64,000 bases of DNA from an uncultured Sutterella sp. (GTDB taxonomy: Bacteria > Pseudomonadota > Gammaproteobacteria > Burkholderiales > Burkholderiaceae_F), in NCBI GenBank assembly GCA_944392755.1, contig CALXXT010000012.1, positions 1-64,000 on the forward strand. Direction: 5' to 3'. A program made the position numbers and the translations under genes. The stretch's first letter is position 1. Each line of letters begins with the position of its first letter. Positions 1 through 9,961 of this stretch are shown here, one piece after another. The notes beneath the pieces were generated by a model. The model saw only the letters and a program-made list of their open reading frames with translations, was not told where the DNA came from and searched no databases.

Positions 1-198
1 CCAAAAAGCGGACGGCTCGTCGAGGTGAATCTGTTTTCAGCTGATACACTGAATCTTCGCCGCGCGCTTTCCGCCTCCGCTTGAGGCCGCATCGCCCGCA
101 GCGCCGCCCCCAATCCGCCGTTCACTCTGCGGTCCCATCGGCCCGGCGGGTCGGGGCTTTCTCTACTTTCACCCACTTACTCTCCAAGGAGAATCCGT
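1..198. other. Left-edge gene-free stretch
   Basis: No open frame of convincing length reaches the left edge. The segment probably carries the promoter of the aminotransferase gene that follows, but I see no clear -35/-10 pair. The only clear signal is the ribosome binding site AAGGAG about 8 bases before the ATG at 199. Confidence 0.5.
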
Positions 199-1431
199 AT
201 GAATTCCTCTTGTTGCCGAACGACACATCCGTTTGATTCCATCATTCCCCTGCCCATGAGCCAAAGCGCCGCACGCTGCCAGCGTTCACAGGCAAGCCAG
301 TTCTTCAACCTCGCAGGCCGTCCGGGCGTCATCAGCTTCGGCGGCGGCCTGCCGACTGCAGAAGGCTTTCCTGTGGACGCTATCCGAGCAGCGGCAGACT
401 GGGTTCTCGAAAAGGAGGCGGAACGAGCATTGCAGTATTCGGCATCGGCGGGCGAGCCCGAACTTCGCGAGGCGCTCGCCCGGTGGGAAGCCCAAAAGGG
501 CGTGCCGACGAAGGCCGAAAACATCATCATCTGCTCGGGCTCCCAGCAAGGGCTCGACCTCATCGGGAACCTCTTCCTCGAGCCCGGCGCCAAGTTCCTG
601 ATCGAACGCCCAACCTACATGGGCGCCCTTGAGGCGTTCGAACTTCGGGGGCCCAACTACGTGACGCTCCCGTCTGACGAATTCGGCCTCAACCCGGACA
701 TGATGGGCGAAGAGTGCCGCGGTGCGCGGCTTGCCTACGTGATGCCCACCTTCCAGAATCCGACGGGCCTCACCATCAGCGCCGAGCGCCGGCGCAAGCT
801 TGCGGAAAAGGCGCGCGAGTACGATTTCTGGATCTTCGAGGACAATCCGTACGGCGAGCTCTACTACGACGAGGAGCCGCCGCTTTCGATGCGGGCCTTC
901 GCCCCCGAGCGCACGATCACGCTCAACACCATGTCGAAAGTGCTCTCGCCCGGACTTAGACTCGGCTACTTCCTCGCGCCGAAGCACGTCATTGACGTGA
1001 TGGAGCGTCTCAAATTCGCGCTCGACCTTCACACCTCGACCTTCACGCAGCTCCTCACGGCGCGCTGCCTGGAAAAGGGTCTGATGGAAAACCATCTTCC
1101 CGAAGTTCGACAAATCTACAAGATGCATGCCGAAGTGATGCTTGAAGCGCTGGAAGAAAGCATGCCCAAGCACTCGGAAATCCGCTGGACGAAGCCTCGG
1201 GGCGGCATGTTCATCTGGCTCACGCTTCCGAAGTCGATCGACGCCGTGGAGCTCCTCGAGCGCTGCCTCGAAGCGCCCGAACCCGTCGCCTTCTTCCCGG
1301 GCATCGCCTTCTACGCTACCGAAAAGGAATCGAACACGGTCCGCCTTTCCTTCGTCACCGTCACTCCTGAAAGGATCCGCACCGGCATCCGGACGATCGC
1401 CGAGTGCCTTAAATCGATGCTGAAGGCCTGA
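199..1431 (+). CDS. PLP-dependent aminotransferase (class I/II, 2-aminoadipate/MocR-domain type)
   Basis: Cytoplasmic fold-type I aminotransferase of 410 residues, like the catalytic domain of MocR proteins and LysN-type enzymes. It has the cofactor motif NPTG at about residues 187-190 and the PLP Schiff-base lysine at K247 in MSKVLSPGLRLGY. The N-terminal FGGGLP segment is typical of this subfamily. The start at 199 is favoured by AAGGAG eight bases upstream; an in-frame ATG at 256 is possible but has no comparable site. It is a single-gene unit closed by a terminator at about 1489. The amino donor cannot be told from sequence; 2-aminoadipate, aromatic and branched-chain substrates all occur in the family. 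Confidence 0.9.
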   Translation: MNSSCCRTTHPFDSIIPLPMSQSAARCQRSQASQFFNLAGRPGVISFGGGLPTAEGFPVDAIRAAADWVLEKEAERALQYSASAGEPELREALARWEAQKGVPTKAENIIICSGSQQGLDLIGNLFLEPGAKFLIERPTYMGALEAFELRGPNYVTLPSDEFGLNPDMMGEECRGARLAYVMPTFQNPTGLTISAERRRKLAEKAREYDFWIFEDNPYGELYYDEEPPLSMRAFAPERTITLNTMSKVLSPGLRLGYFLAPKHVIDVMERLKFALDLHTSTFTQLLTARCLEKGLMENHLPEVRQIYKMHAEVMLEALEESMPKHSEIRWTKPRGGMFIWLTLPKSIDAVELLERCLEAPEPVAFFPGIAFYATEKESNTVRLSFVTVTPERIRTGIRTIAECLKSMLKA

Positions 1432-1488
1432 TCGGCTTCAGCCGACCCGAGCGTGTTGGGCGGGATCTCCCAGGCACGCGGATCTCAT

Positions 1489-1517
1489 GCGGCGCACCAT
1501 GCGCCGCTTTATTTTTT
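1489..1517 (+). terminator. Rho-independent terminator
   Basis: An 8-bp perfect stem (GCGGCGCA / TGCGCCGC) with a 3-base loop is followed by TTTATTTTTT. It ends the aminotransferase transcript. Confidence 0.85.
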
Positions 1518-1637
1518 GCGTCTGCACCCCAAGAATCCGCTTCCTCATTCTTTTCTAAGTCTCGCCGCCTAGACTGGACTTCAAGAAAAACGGACCAGCA
1601 GATGCAAGACGGTCCATCAGTCAGAAAGGAGTTCACC

Positions 1638-2018
1638 ATGACGAACCGCCGCATTACCGCCATCCTCCTCGCCGCCTCGCTCGGTCTTTCCACCGCCGCC
1701 TTCGCTGCCGGCCCCTCCGGATTCGAGGCCCCGGCAGGCGCTCCTCAGGGATTTGAGCCCCAGGCAAGCACCGTCGCCGACGTCGTCAAGAATGCCAAGG
1801 ACGATCAGCACGTCGTTCTGCGCGGCAAGTTCACGAAGCACATCCGCGGCGACAAGTACGAATTCGTCGACGCTGCGGGCACCGCCATCACGGCCGAGCT
1901 TGACGACGATCGCGACTGGTCGATGATCGTGAAGGATCAGCCCGTCGAAATCCGCGCCGAAGTCGACCGTGACTGGAGCAGCGTTGAACTTGACGTGAAG
2001 TCCGCCCGCAAGATCTAG
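1638..2018 (+). CDS. BOF (YgiW/YdeI) family periplasmic OB-fold protein, copy 1
   Basis: 126-residue exported protein. A Sec signal peptide (residues 1 to about 22, ending AAFAA) precedes a bacterial OB-fold domain with the family features VVLRGKF and DDDRDWSMI. Family members (YgiW, YdeI) are small periplasmic stress-tolerance proteins of unclear biochemistry. The start at 1638 is set by AAAGGAG seven bases upstream; the frame stays open further 5' but has no other site. It lies beside a second copy (2108-2476) with a nearly identical core, so this is a tandem duplication. No linked regulator is visible. Confidence 0.85.
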   Translation: MTNRRITAILLAASLGLSTAAFAAGPSGFEAPAGAPQGFEPQASTVADVVKNAKDDQHVVLRGKFTKHIRGDKYEFVDAAGTAITAELDDDRDWSMIVKDQPVEIRAEVDRDWSSVELDVKSARKI

Positions 2019-2035
2019 TAATAAACCCCCATTCC

Positions 2036-2071
2036 GGCGCCGCAGCGAATTTCATCGGACGATGCGGCGCC
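2036..2071 (+). other. Intercistronic hairpin between the BOF paralogues
   Basis: The 9-base arms GGCGCCGCA and TGCGGCGCC are separated by 18 bases. No T-run follows, so this looks like an mRNA stabiliser or weak attenuator rather than a full terminator. Confidence 0.55.
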
Positions 2072-2107
2072 TTCATGCGGCCTCCCGAGGCTGCAGGAGA
2101 AATTGTG

Positions 2108-2476
2108 ATGATTCGACGCCATGCCGCCGCTCTACTTGCTGCCGCCACCCTTCTCGGCGCCTCTTCCGCGCTCTGGGCTGCGGGTCCCGCGGGATTCGGC
2201 CCCGACACCGCGGCCAAAACCACCGTTGCCGACGTGCTTGCGCACGGCGCGGACGACTCCATCGTGAGCCTGCGCGGCCGTTTCACGAAGCACCTTGAAG
2301 ACGACAAGTACGAGTTCGTCGACGAGGCCGGAACGGCGATCCGAGCCGAGCTCGACGACGACCGAGACTGGTCGATGATCGCCAAGGATCAGCTCGTCGA
2401 CATCATGGCCGAGGTCGACCGCTACAAGCAGTGGATCAAGATCGACGTGATCAAGGCGGCTCCCGCCGCAAAGTAA
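2108..2476 (+). CDS. BOF (YgiW/YdeI) family periplasmic OB-fold protein, copy 2
   Basis: 122-residue paralogue of the preceding gene, with a signal peptide (residues 1 to about 24) and the same OB-fold core: LRGRFTKH, KYEFVDEAGTAI and DDDRDWSMI. The ATG at 2108 follows CAGGAGA by about seven bases; a GTG directly before it is less well placed. The copies diverge most at the mature N-terminus and the C-terminus, so they may have different partners. The transcript ends at a terminator at 2503-2545. Function is inferred from family only. Confidence 0.84.
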   Translation: MIRRHAAALLAAATLLGASSALWAAGPAGFGPDTAAKTTVADVLAHGADDSIVSLRGRFTKHLEDDKYEFVDEAGTAIRAELDDDRDWSMIAKDQLVDIMAEVDRYKQWIKIDVIKAAPAAK

Positions 2477-2502
2477 AACACTCGCTTTCGCAGACGAGGG
2501 CC

Positions 2503-2545
2503 ATCGGACTCGGAGCCGCTCCGGCACTCCTGAGTCCGATTTTTC
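2503..2545 (+). terminator. Rho-independent terminator
   Basis: ATCGGACTC pairs with GAGTCCGAT (9 bp) around an inner GGAG/CTCC stem, followed by TTTTTC. It closes the BOF pair. Confidence 0.8.
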
Positions 2546-2619
2546 TTCTCCGCCCCTATTCACAAACGTCTGCCCGCGCAGTATCTTTTTGGGGTTTTCA
2601 TCTACCTCAAGGAAGATAC

Positions 2620-3525
2620 ATGCGCAGCCTTTGGATGCTGGTGTCGGCTTTCTTTTTCTCGCTCATGGCGGCATTCACCAAGCTCGGGGCGAAGGAATTC
2701 GGAACCTTTGAACTTGTCTTTTATCGCCAGATCTTCGCCACCACCGTGATCTACGTGTGGGTGGCGCTCACGGGTCACACGGTCCGCACGCCTTATCTCG
2801 CCGGCAACATCAAGCGAAGCATCTTCGGCACGATTGCGCTTCTCATCTGGGTGTACGCGCTCGGCGCCCTTCCGCTCGGCACGGCGATGACCCTCAACTA
2901 CACGAGCCCGCTTTTCATGGCGGCAATCGCCACTTGGCTCGCCGTGCGTGCGAAACAGCACGTGGAAGGAAAGCTCCTCATGTGCGTCTTGGCCGGCTTC
3001 ATCGGGATTCTCTTTGTCCTGAAGCCCGACGTCGGCGCCGAAGATGTGCTCGCCGGCTTCATCGGCATCTGGTCGGGGTTCTTCGCCGCTCTCGCCCAAT
3101 TCCAGGTGCGGCAGATGACGGCCCTCCATGAACCCGAATGGCGCATCGTCTTCTACTTCTCGCTCGTCGGCACCATCGCCGCCCTGGTCGGCCACTTTGC
3201 CTACGAGGGTCAGCTCACGCCGATCACTTCAACGAACATCTGGGCGCTCCTCGGCATCGCCGTCTCAGGCGTCCTCGCGCAGCTTTCGCTCACGCGCGCA
3301 TGGGGCGGCGGCAATCTGCTTCTGACGAGTTCGCTGCAGTTCTCTGCGATCGTATTCGCTGCAATCATCGGCTTCTTCGTCTTCGACGAGCCGATTTCTG
3401 TCTTCTCCGGGCTCGGCATTGCGCTCATCGTCGGCTCCGGCCTCACGGCTACGCTCGAAACGAAGCGCAAGCTGCGGACGTCCATCCCTCAGAAGTCCTC
3501 GGTCAAATCTTCCACGAAAGGCTAA
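2620..3525 (+). CDS. EamA/DMT-superfamily inner-membrane transporter
   Basis: 301-residue polytopic protein with about ten hydrophobic segments in two EamA repeats, the usual drug/metabolite transporter layout. The frame is open further upstream, but the ATG at 2620 follows AAGGAAG and begins at the first membrane helix, so it is the likely start. The lysine/serine-rich C-terminal tail is cytoplasmic. It is followed after 15 bases by an AspC/TyrB-type aminotransferase, so the two are probably co-transcribed and the transporter may export an amino acid or related metabolite. Substrates cannot be predicted within this family. Confidence 0.88.
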   Translation: MRSLWMLVSAFFFSLMAAFTKLGAKEFGTFELVFYRQIFATTVIYVWVALTGHTVRTPYLAGNIKRSIFGTIALLIWVYALGALPLGTAMTLNYTSPLFMAAIATWLAVRAKQHVEGKLLMCVLAGFIGILFVLKPDVGAEDVLAGFIGIWSGFFAALAQFQVRQMTALHEPEWRIVFYFSLVGTIAALVGHFAYEGQLTPITSTNIWALLGIAVSGVLAQLSLTRAWGGGNLLLTSSLQFSAIVFAAIIGFFVFDEPISVFSGLGIALIVGSGLTATLETKRKLRTSIPQKSSVKSSTKG

Positions 3526-3540
3526 AGGAGGCCTCCTCAT

Positions 3541-4752
3541 ATGCTCAACCACATTTTCGCCGCGCTGCCTGCCGCCCGAGAAGATGCAATTCTCGGACTC
3601 AACGCTCAGTTCCAGCAGGATCCTCGTCCCAACAAGGTGAATCTCACGGTCGGCAACTACGTGAACGCCGAAGGACGGCTGCCGCTCCAAGCGACGGTCG
3701 TCGAGGCCGAGCGCCGAATGCTCGCCCGCGGAGACCTTCACGGATACTTGCCGAGTCTCGGACTTGCCTCCTACGCGAAGGCGCTTGAGCGGCTGACGTT
3801 CGGGGCAGATTCGCCGAGGCTGCATCTGGGCGCCGTTGCCACCGCGCAAGCGATAGGCGGCACGGGAGCCCTATTTTTGGGTGCCGCCTTTGCGCTCGAC
3901 GCGCTTGGGATTCACGAAATCGTGATTCCAAATTACTCCTGGACGAACCACCAGGCGCTCTTTGAAAAAGCGGGACTTCGCGTCTCAACCTACCGGTACT
4001 TCGAAAAGGCTCAAGGCAGGCTCCTCTTCGACGAAATGCTCGAAGACCTCCGCTCGCTTCCTCCGAAGACGATGGTGCTTCTGCAGGTTTGCTGTCACAA
4101 CCCGACGGGAACCGATCTGACGAGCGAGCAGTGGACAAAGGTGATTGAGCTTGTCGCCGAGCGCGACCTTCTCCCCTTCTTCGACCTCGCCTACCAAGGC
4201 TTCGCCCAAGGCCTCGAAGCGGACGCGGAACCTGTGCGTGCCTGCGAGCGCACGGGCATGAACTTCCTTGTCTCCGTTTCGCTCTCCAAGAGCTTCAGCC
4301 TTTACGGCGAACGCGTCGGCGCGCTTCACGTCGCCTCCTCCTCGGCGCGTGAGGCGGGCGTCATCGAAACGATTCTGAAGCGGGAGGCCCGCACGCTCTA
4401 CTCGAATCCGCCCCTGCATGGCGCCGCGGTCGTGGCCGAAATTCTGAACGACCCGCAGCTTGAAGCCTTGTGGCGCAGCGAAGTCGAGGACATGCGCCTG
4501 CGCATCATCACCATGCGCGAATCGCTCTGGAAGGCCGGTGAAGCGCTTGGAGTCGACCTGCGCTTTGCGCGCGAACAGCACGGCATCTTCTCGCTCACGC
4601 CCTTCACGGCGGAGGAAATGAAGGTTCTGCGCGAAGAGTTCGGCATCTACGGCATCGCCACGGGGCGCATCGCCATGGCAGGCTTCACGGCGCCAGCGAT
4701 CGAACCCGCCGCCCGGGCCTTCGCCGAGGTGCTCGCGCGCCGCGGCAGGTAA
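3541..4752 (+). CDS. Aspartate/aromatic aminotransferase (AspC/TyrB family)
   Basis: 403-residue class I aminotransferase that moves an amino group between aspartate or aromatic amino acids and 2-oxoglutarate. Diagnostic features are CHNPTGTDLT (N187) and the PLP lysine K250 in SLSKSFSLYGERVG, the AspC/TyrB signature. A strong AAAGGAGG lies just upstream and starts right after the EamA stop, pointing to one operon. It could supply oxaloacetate or aspartate to the C4-dicarboxylate pathways encoded elsewhere in the window. Aspartate versus aromatic preference is not decided by what I can see. Confidence 0.9.
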   Translation: MLNHIFAALPAAREDAILGLNAQFQQDPRPNKVNLTVGNYVNAEGRLPLQATVVEAERRMLARGDLHGYLPSLGLASYAKALERLTFGADSPRLHLGAVATAQAIGGTGALFLGAAFALDALGIHEIVIPNYSWTNHQALFEKAGLRVSTYRYFEKAQGRLLFDEMLEDLRSLPPKTMVLLQVCCHNPTGTDLTSEQWTKVIELVAERDLLPFFDLAYQGFAQGLEADAEPVRACERTGMNFLVSVSLSKSFSLYGERVGALHVASSSAREAGVIETILKREARTLYSNPPLHGAAVVAEILNDPQLEALWRSEVEDMRLRIITMRESLWKAGEALGVDLRFAREQHGIFSLTPFTAEEMKVLREEFGIYGIATGRIAMAGFTAPAIEPAARAFAEVLARRGR

Positions 4753-4803
4753 GGCGAAAAGAAAAGATCGGGAGGGAAGGCGCCAGCCTCCTCTCCCCAA
4801 AAG

Positions 4804-4835
4804 AAAGCCGCCCCGGACATCAGGGCGGCTTTTTC
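4804..4835. terminator. Bidirectional terminator between convergent genes
   Basis: AAAGCCGCCC and GGGCGGCTTT form a 10-bp stem with a 9-base loop, with T-rich sequence on both strands. It separates the + strand aminotransferase from the - strand fumC. Confidence 0.85.
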
Positions 4836-4862
4836 ATGGACCGAAGGATCGGCGGATCGGCG

Positions 4863-6281
4863 TCAGACTGCCTGCGGATGAATCATCTTCGAAGGATCCA
4901 CATAGCGGTCAAAGTCCTCTTCGGAGCAAAGCCCCAGTTCGAGCGCCGCCTCCTTGAGGCTCATCCCCTTCGCATGCGCGTGCTTGGCGATCTTCGCCGC
5001 ATTGTCGTACCCCACCAAGGGCGAAAGCGCCGTCACGAGCATGAGCGATCGGCTCAGATAGTCGGCAATGCGGCCTTCGTTTGGAGTGATGCCCGAAACG
5101 CAGTGGCGGTCGAACGAATCCATGACGTCGGCAAGGTTGCGGATCGACTGGATGAGGTTATAGGCGATGACGGGCTTGAAGACATTCAGCTCGAAATTGC
5201 CCTGCGAGGCGGCGAAATTGATCGCGGCGGCGTTCCCCATCACCTGCACGGCGACCATCGTGACGGACTCGCACTGCGTCGGGTTCACCTTGCCCGGCAT
5301 GATCGAAGACCCGGGTTCGTTCGCCGGGATGTTGATTTCGCCGAGACCGCAGCGCGGGCCGGAAGCCAGCCAGCGGATGTCGTTGGCGATCTTCATGAGG
5401 TTCGCGGCGAGGCCGGCAAAGGCGCCCTCGAGCGCGCAGAGCGCATCGTGGCTCGTCAGAGCCCAGAACTTGTTCTTCGCATCCGTGAAGCGCACGCCCG
5501 TCATCTTGGTGAGCTCTTCGGCGACGCGCTCGCCGAACCCCACGGGCGCGTTGATGCCGGTGCCGACCGCCGTGCCGCCGATCGCGAGCTCTCGGCAGGG
5601 TTCCAGAGCCGCGACGATCTGCGCGCGGCTGTGCTCGAGCATCGAAGCGTAGCCCGAAAATTCCTGACCCAGCGTGAGCGGCGTCGCATCCTGCAGGTGC
5701 GTGCGTCCGCACTTGATGATGTCCTGGAATGCCTCGGCCTTGGCCGAGAGCGCCGCATGGAGCTGATCGAGCTTCGGCAGAAGCCGCTCGGTCGTTTCAA
5801 GCACCGCCATGATGCTGAGGGCCGAGGGGAAGGTGTCGTTGGACGACTGGGACATGTTCACGTGATCGTTCGGATGCACGCGCATTTCCGGAGCAAGCTC
5901 GGCCTTGCGGCGGAAGTCGCCTCCAAGGATCTCGATCGCGCGGTTGGCGAACACTTCATTCATGTTCATGTTCGACTGCGTGCCGGAACCCGTCTGCCAA
6001 ACGGCAAGCGGGAAATTCCCGTCGAGACGGCCGGCAAGAGCATCGTCGCAAGCCGCTTTGATGGCATCGGCGCGGCGGCGGTCAAGCTTTCCGACCGCAG
6101 CGTTCACCTCTGCACAGGCGCGCTTGAGCAGCGCAAATGCGCGGGTAATCTCAGCGGGCATCTTTTCAATGCCGATTCGGAAGTTTTCCAGACTGCGCTC
6201 TGTCTGCGCCGCCCAATATTTGTCGTTCGGAACCTTCACTTCGCCGAGCGAGTCCTTTTCAATGCGGAAGTCTTGAGTCAC
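4863..6281 (-). CDS. fumC: Fumarate hydratase class II
   Basis: 472-residue oxygen-stable fumarase that interconverts fumarate and malate as a tetramer. It carries the superfamily loop [10 protein letters not shown] at about residues 322-331 and [11 protein letters not shown], as in E. coli FumC. The start is a GTG at 6281, preceded by AAGGAG; the frame stays open for 44 more codons without a site. It lies 34 bases after a DUF401 transporter gene on the same strand, so the two are probably one transcript and the transporter may handle a C4-dicarboxylate. A separate class I enzyme is encoded at 10318-11844. Aspartase, its closest relative here, is separate at 56609. Confidence 0.96.
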   Translation of the reverse strand: MTQDFRIEKDSLGEVKVPNDKYWAAQTERSLENFRIGIEKMPAEITRAFALLKRACAEVNAAVGKLDRRRADAIKAACDDALAGRLDGNFPLAVWQTGSGTQSNMNMNEVFANRAIEILGGDFRRKAELAPEMRVHPNDHVNMSQSSNDTFPSALSIMAVLETTERLLPKLDQLHAALSAKAEAFQDIIKCGRTHLQDATPLTLGQEFSGYASMLEHSRAQIVAALEPCRELAIGGTAVGTGINAPVGFGERVAEELTKMTGVRFTDAKNKFWALTSHDALCALEGAFAGLAANLMKIANDIRWLASGPRCGLGEINIPANEPGSSIMPGKVNPTQCESVTMVAVQVMGNAAAINFAASQGNFELNVFKPVIAYNLIQSIRNLADVMDSFDRHCVSGITPNEGRIADYLSRSLMLVTALSPLVGYDNAAKIAKHAHAKGMSLKEAALELGLCSEEDFDRYVDPSKMIHPQAV

Positions 6282-6315
6282 GGTTTTCTCCTTCAGTTGA
6301 GCGGTGCGGAAGACA

Positions 6316-7539
6316 TTAGGCCCACAAGAGCCAAGCATATCCCGCGTAGAAGATGAGTGAGAGCGTCGTGCAGAGAAAAATTCTGCGGAATACGCCTGAG
6401 AAGCTGGCTTCAAAGTAGTTGACGGAAATCGTAAAGCACAGATGCACAGGGGTCAGCATCTGACCCGCAAGCCCGAACACCATGGCGAGCCCCGCATAGT
6501 GCACGCTTCCCGTGGCAATGCCGGCTGCGATCGGCATCACAATCGCGATAAAGGCCTGGCTCATGCCCGTCAGAGCGCCGATGAGAAGGCTCAGAAGCGC
6601 GAAGATGACCGGCACGGGAAGGGGAGCCGCGCGCAGTTCGGCGACCAGCTGATCGAGAACGCCGCTGAGCGTAAGAAGCGAAATGAAGTAGAGAATGCAG
6701 CTTACGTTGAGGAAAAGCTTCCAGTTGATCGAGCCGGTGAGTATCTTCAAAAGCGGCACGGGGCGCTTCAAGACCGCAAGCGTCAGAACGAGGATCGCCA
6801 CGGCCGCTCCCATCGCAGGGGCCGCCGACATGTCGAAGAGCATCATGAGGACGACGTTGACGACGACCGGCGAGACGGCCAGAACGACGTTGAGGATGTC
6901 CTCCGTCATCCGGTGACCGCTTTCGACGGGCGCCGCTGCCTGATCCTCGGACTTGTAGGGCATGAGAAGCACCACCCAGCCGATCAGGGCAAAGGCGAGC
7001 GAGAAGGCCAGAAGGTGCACCACGAGATCGGAAAGCGGCACGCCCGCAATCGCGCACGCCAAAATCATCCCCGGAATCGTGGGGCTGCCCGCTTCAAAAA
7101 CGTGCCGGAACCAATAATTGACCGAGGCCTTGACCTCGGCGGGAATCTTCATCCCTCGGCAGCCTTCAGCGACGATCGGGGCTGAAAAAAGCGCTCCGCC
7201 CATGGATGGGAGAAGCCCGAGAAAGGCGGGCATGACGGCCGCCGTGACGCGCGCTGAGGAAAAGAGCCGGTTGAGTGCGGCCACCATTCCGTCAAGTGTT
7301 TTGGAAAGCCTCAGCGCACTCTCAAGACACATGACGAAATAAAGCGAAAAGATGAGGTCGTACGTTCTCGACGCCTTGAGAGTCTCCATGAGAGAAGCCG
7401 CCAGCGTGGCGGGAGAGCGGTCTACGCAAATCCACATCGTCAGGCCGCCCGCAAGAATGGCTCCACCCACGGAAACGTGAAGCCGCATGGCGATGACGAT
7501 CACGATGACGGCGAGCAGAATGACGACGAGAATGCTCAT
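6316..7539 (-). CDS. DUF401-family membrane transporter
   Basis: 407-residue integral membrane protein with about ten hydrophobic segments, resembling the DUF401 group (COG1906) of the ion-transporter superfamily. A conserved-looking central loop contains [15 protein letters not shown] and [10 protein letters not shown]. Start ATG at 7539; the frame is open 30 codons upstream without a ribosome site. It is upstream of and apparently co-transcribed with fumC, which suggests a dicarboxylate or hydroxy-acid substrate. That is context only, because no DUF401 substrate is known to me. No signal peptide beyond the first membrane helix. Confidence 0.8.
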   Translation of the reverse strand: MSILVVILLAVIVIVIAMRLHVSVGGAILAGGLTMWICVDRSPATLAASLMETLKASRTYDLIFSLYFVMCLESALRLSKTLDGMVAALNRLFSSARVTAAVMPAFLGLLPSMGGALFSAPIVAEGCRGMKIPAEVKASVNYWFRHVFEAGSPTIPGMILACAIAGVPLSDLVVHLLAFSLAFALIGWVVLLMPYKSEDQAAAPVESGHRMTEDILNVVLAVSPVVVNVVLMMLFDMSAAPAMGAAVAILVLTLAVLKRPVPLLKILTGSINWKLFLNVSCILYFISLLTLSGVLDQLVAELRAAPLPVPVIFALLSLLIGALTGMSQAFIAIVMPIAAGIATGSVHYAGLAMVFGLAGQMLTPVHLCFTISVNYFEASFSGVFRRIFLCTTLSLIFYAGYAWLLWA

Positions 7540-7629
7540 GACAGAAGCCTTTGGGAGCCGCAGCTCCCGATGAAGGGTTTGGCGGTTTGCGCTTGCGTTT
7601 GTCGAACAAATTGTGCCCGAAAAGCGCAA

Positions 7630-7692
7630 GCGCTCCGACTCTTGCGAGCCGGAGCGCCATTTGGATTCCGACGAACCTCACGGGGAGGTTCG
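7630..7692 (-). other. Two hairpins downstream of pflB
   Basis: GCGCTCCG/CGGAGCGC (7630-7657) and CGAACCTC/GAGGTTCG (7672-7692) lie between pflB and the DUF401 gene. Neither is followed by a clean T-run, so they are 3'-end stabilisers or a weak terminator for pflB. Confidence 0.5.
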
Positions 7693-7708
7693 TGCCTCAG
7701 GGCTCAGA

Positions 7709-9961
7709 TTAGAGCGCCTTGTGGCAGGTACGGGCGATCACGTCGAGCTGCTGCTCGCGGGTGAGGTCAATGAACTTGACCGCATAGCCCGAGACGCGGA
7801 TCGTGAAGTTTGCGTATTCCGGCTTTTCGGGATGCTCCATCGCGTCGATGAGCTTTTCCGTGCCGAAGACGTTCACATTCAGATGATGCGCGCCGCGCAT
7901 GAAGTAGCCGTCGAGCACCGAGACGAGGTTCTTCGAACGTTCGTCGATCGAATGACCCAGGGCGTCCGGGCTGATCGTCTGCGTGTTCGAAATGCCGTCG
8001 AGAGCGTACTCGTACGGAAGCTTCGCGACCGAGTTGAGCGAGGCGAGAAGGCCGCTCTTTTCGGCGCCGTAGGAGGGATTCGCGCCCGGAGAGAGCGGTT
8101 CGCCCGCCTTGCGGCCGTCAGGCATCGTGCCCGTGGCCTTGCCGTACACGACGTTCGAGGTGATCGTGAGGATCGACGTCGTCGGTTCGGAATGACGATA
8201 GGTCGGATACTTCTTGATCATCGTCAGGAACGTGCGCAGGAGCCACACGGCGATTTCATCGGCGCGGTCGTCGTCGTTGCCGTAGCGCGGGAAGTCGCCT
8301 TCCGTCTCGAAGTCGACGGCGACGCCGGCTTCATTGCGGATGGCCTTAACCTTGGCGTACTTGATGGCGCTCAGCGAGTCCACGACATGCGAGAAGCCCG
8401 CAATGCCCGTCGCGAACGTGCGGCGCACATCCGTGTCGATCAGGGCAAGTTCGGCCGACTCGTAGTAATACTTGTCGTGCATGTAGTGAATGAGGTTGAG
8501 CGTATTGACGTAGAGGCCGGCCAGCCAGTCCATCATCGGCAGGTAGGCGGCGATCACTTCGTCGTAGTCCAGCGTTTCGGACGTGATCGGGCGGAACTTC
8601 GGGCCGACCTGCATGCCCGTCTTTTCATCGACGCCGCCGTTGATGGCGTAGAGCATGCACTTGGCGAGGTTCGCGCGGGCGCCGAAGAACTGCATTTCCT
8701 TGCCGGTTTCCGTCGCGGAGACGCAGCAGCAGATCGAGTAGTCGTCGCCCCAGATCGGACGCATCACGTCGTCGTTTTCATACTGGACGGAAGAGGTGAG
8801 GACCGAGATCTTCGCGGCGTAGCGGCGGAAGGTTTCCGGAAGCGCCTTCGTGTAGAGGATCGTCAGGTTGGGTTCGGGAGCCGGACCCATGTTTTCGAGC
8901 GTGTGCAGGAAGCGGAAGTCGTTCTTCGTCACCATCGAACGGCCGTCCATGCCGATGCCGGCCACTTCAAGCGTGGCCCACACCGGGTCGCCCGAGAAGA
9001 GCTGGTTGTAGGACGGGATGCGGGCGAACTTCACCATGCGGAACTTCATGACGAGATGGTCGATGAGTTCCTGCGCTTCCTTTTCCGTCAGCGTGCCTTC
9101 GTTGAGGTCGCGCTGGATGTAGATGTCGAGGAAGGTCGAGATGCGGCCGACCGACATCGCGGCGCCGTTCTGCGTCTTGATGGCGGCGAGGTAGCCGAAG
9201 TAGAGCCACTGAACGGCTTCATGGGCGTTCTTCGCAGGCTGCGAGATGTCGTAGCCGTAGGATTCGGCCATCTTCTTCATCTGCATGAGCGAACGAATCT
9301 GCTCGGAGAGCTCTTCGCGCTGGCGGATGACTTCTTCGGTCATCATGCCGCAGCCGCAGTTGAGAAGGTCTTCCTTCTTGGCGGCGATGAGGCGGTCGAT
9401 GCCGTAGAGGGCCACGCGGCGGTAGTCGCCCACGATGCGGCCGCGGCCGTACGTGTCAGGCAGACCCGTGATGATCTTGTTCTTGCGGGCCATGCGCATT
9501 TCAGGGGTGTACGCGTCGTAAACGCCCTGGTTGTGCGTCTTGTGGTATTCGCTGAAGATCTTCGCGAACTTCGGATTCGGCGTGTAGCCGTAGGTCGTGC
9601 AGGCTTCCTCAGCCATGCGGATGCCGCCGAAGGGCATGAAGGCGCGCTTCAGGGGCTTGTCGGTCTGAAGGCCCACAACCTTTTCGAGATCCTTCATGCC
9701 TTCATTGATGTAGCCCGGACCGTAAGCCGTCAGGCTCGAGACGACTTCCGTCTCCATGTCGAGAACGCCGCCCTTGGCGCGCTCCTCCTTCTGAAGCTTC
9801 TGGAGTTCGCCCCAGAGCTTGTCGGTCGCTTCCGTCGGGCCTTCAAGGAAGCTTTCGTCGCCGTTGTAGGCGGTGTAGTTGTTCTGAATAAAGTCGCGGA
9901 CGTTGATGTCGGCGAGCCAATGGGTTCCCTTGAACCCGCGCCATTCGCTGCGAAGAGCCAT
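7709..9961 (-). CDS. pflB: Formate C-acetyltransferase (pyruvate formate-lyase)
   Basis: 750-residue glycyl-radical enzyme converting pyruvate and CoA to acetyl-CoA and formate under anaerobiosis. The active-site cysteines lie in [11 protein letters not shown]412 and C413 align with the E. coli pair C418/C419, and C411 is an extra neighbouring cysteine. The radical glycine is G725 in RVSGYAVKF near the C-terminus. The ATG at 9961 follows AAAGGAG. The activating enzyme is encoded separately at 20623, not in the usual pflB-pflA pair. Divergent to the class I hydro-lyase genes, so the 9962-10317 region may hold shared anaerobic control. Formate may serve as electron donor for fumarate reduction. 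Confidence 0.97.
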   Translation of the reverse strand: MALRSEWRGFKGTHWLADINVRDFIQNNYTAYNGDESFLEGPTEATDKLWGELQKLQKEERAKGGVLDMETEVVSSLTAYGPGYINEGMKDLEKVVGLQTDKPLKRAFMPFGGIRMAEEACTTYGYTPNPKFAKIFSEYHKTHNQGVYDAYTPEMRMARKNKIITGLPDTYGRGRIVGDYRRVALYGIDRLIAAKKEDLLNCGCGMMTEEVIRQREELSEQIRSLMQMKKMAESYGYDISQPAKNAHEAVQWLYFGYLAAIKTQNGAAMSVGRISTFLDIYIQRDLNEGTLTEKEAQELIDHLVMKFRMVKFARIPSYNQLFSGDPVWATLEVAGIGMDGRSMVTKNDFRFLHTLENMGPAPEPNLTILYTKALPETFRRYAAKISVLTSSVQYENDDVMRPIWGDDYSICCCVSATETGKEMQFFGARANLAKCMLYAINGGVDEKTGMQVGPKFRPITSETLDYDEVIAAYLPMMDWLAGLYVNTLNLIHYMHDKYYYESAELALIDTDVRRTFATGIAGFSHVVDSLSAIKYAKVKAIRNEAGVAVDFETEGDFPRYGNDDDRADEIAVWLLRTFLTMIKKYPTYRHSEPTTSILTITSNVVYGKATGTMPDGRKAGEPLSPGANPSYGAEKSGLLASLNSVAKLPYEYALDGISNTQTISPDALGHSIDERSKNLVSVLDGYFMRGAHHLNVNVFGTEKLIDAMEHPEKPEYANFTIRVSGYAVKFIDLTREQQLDVIARTCHKAL

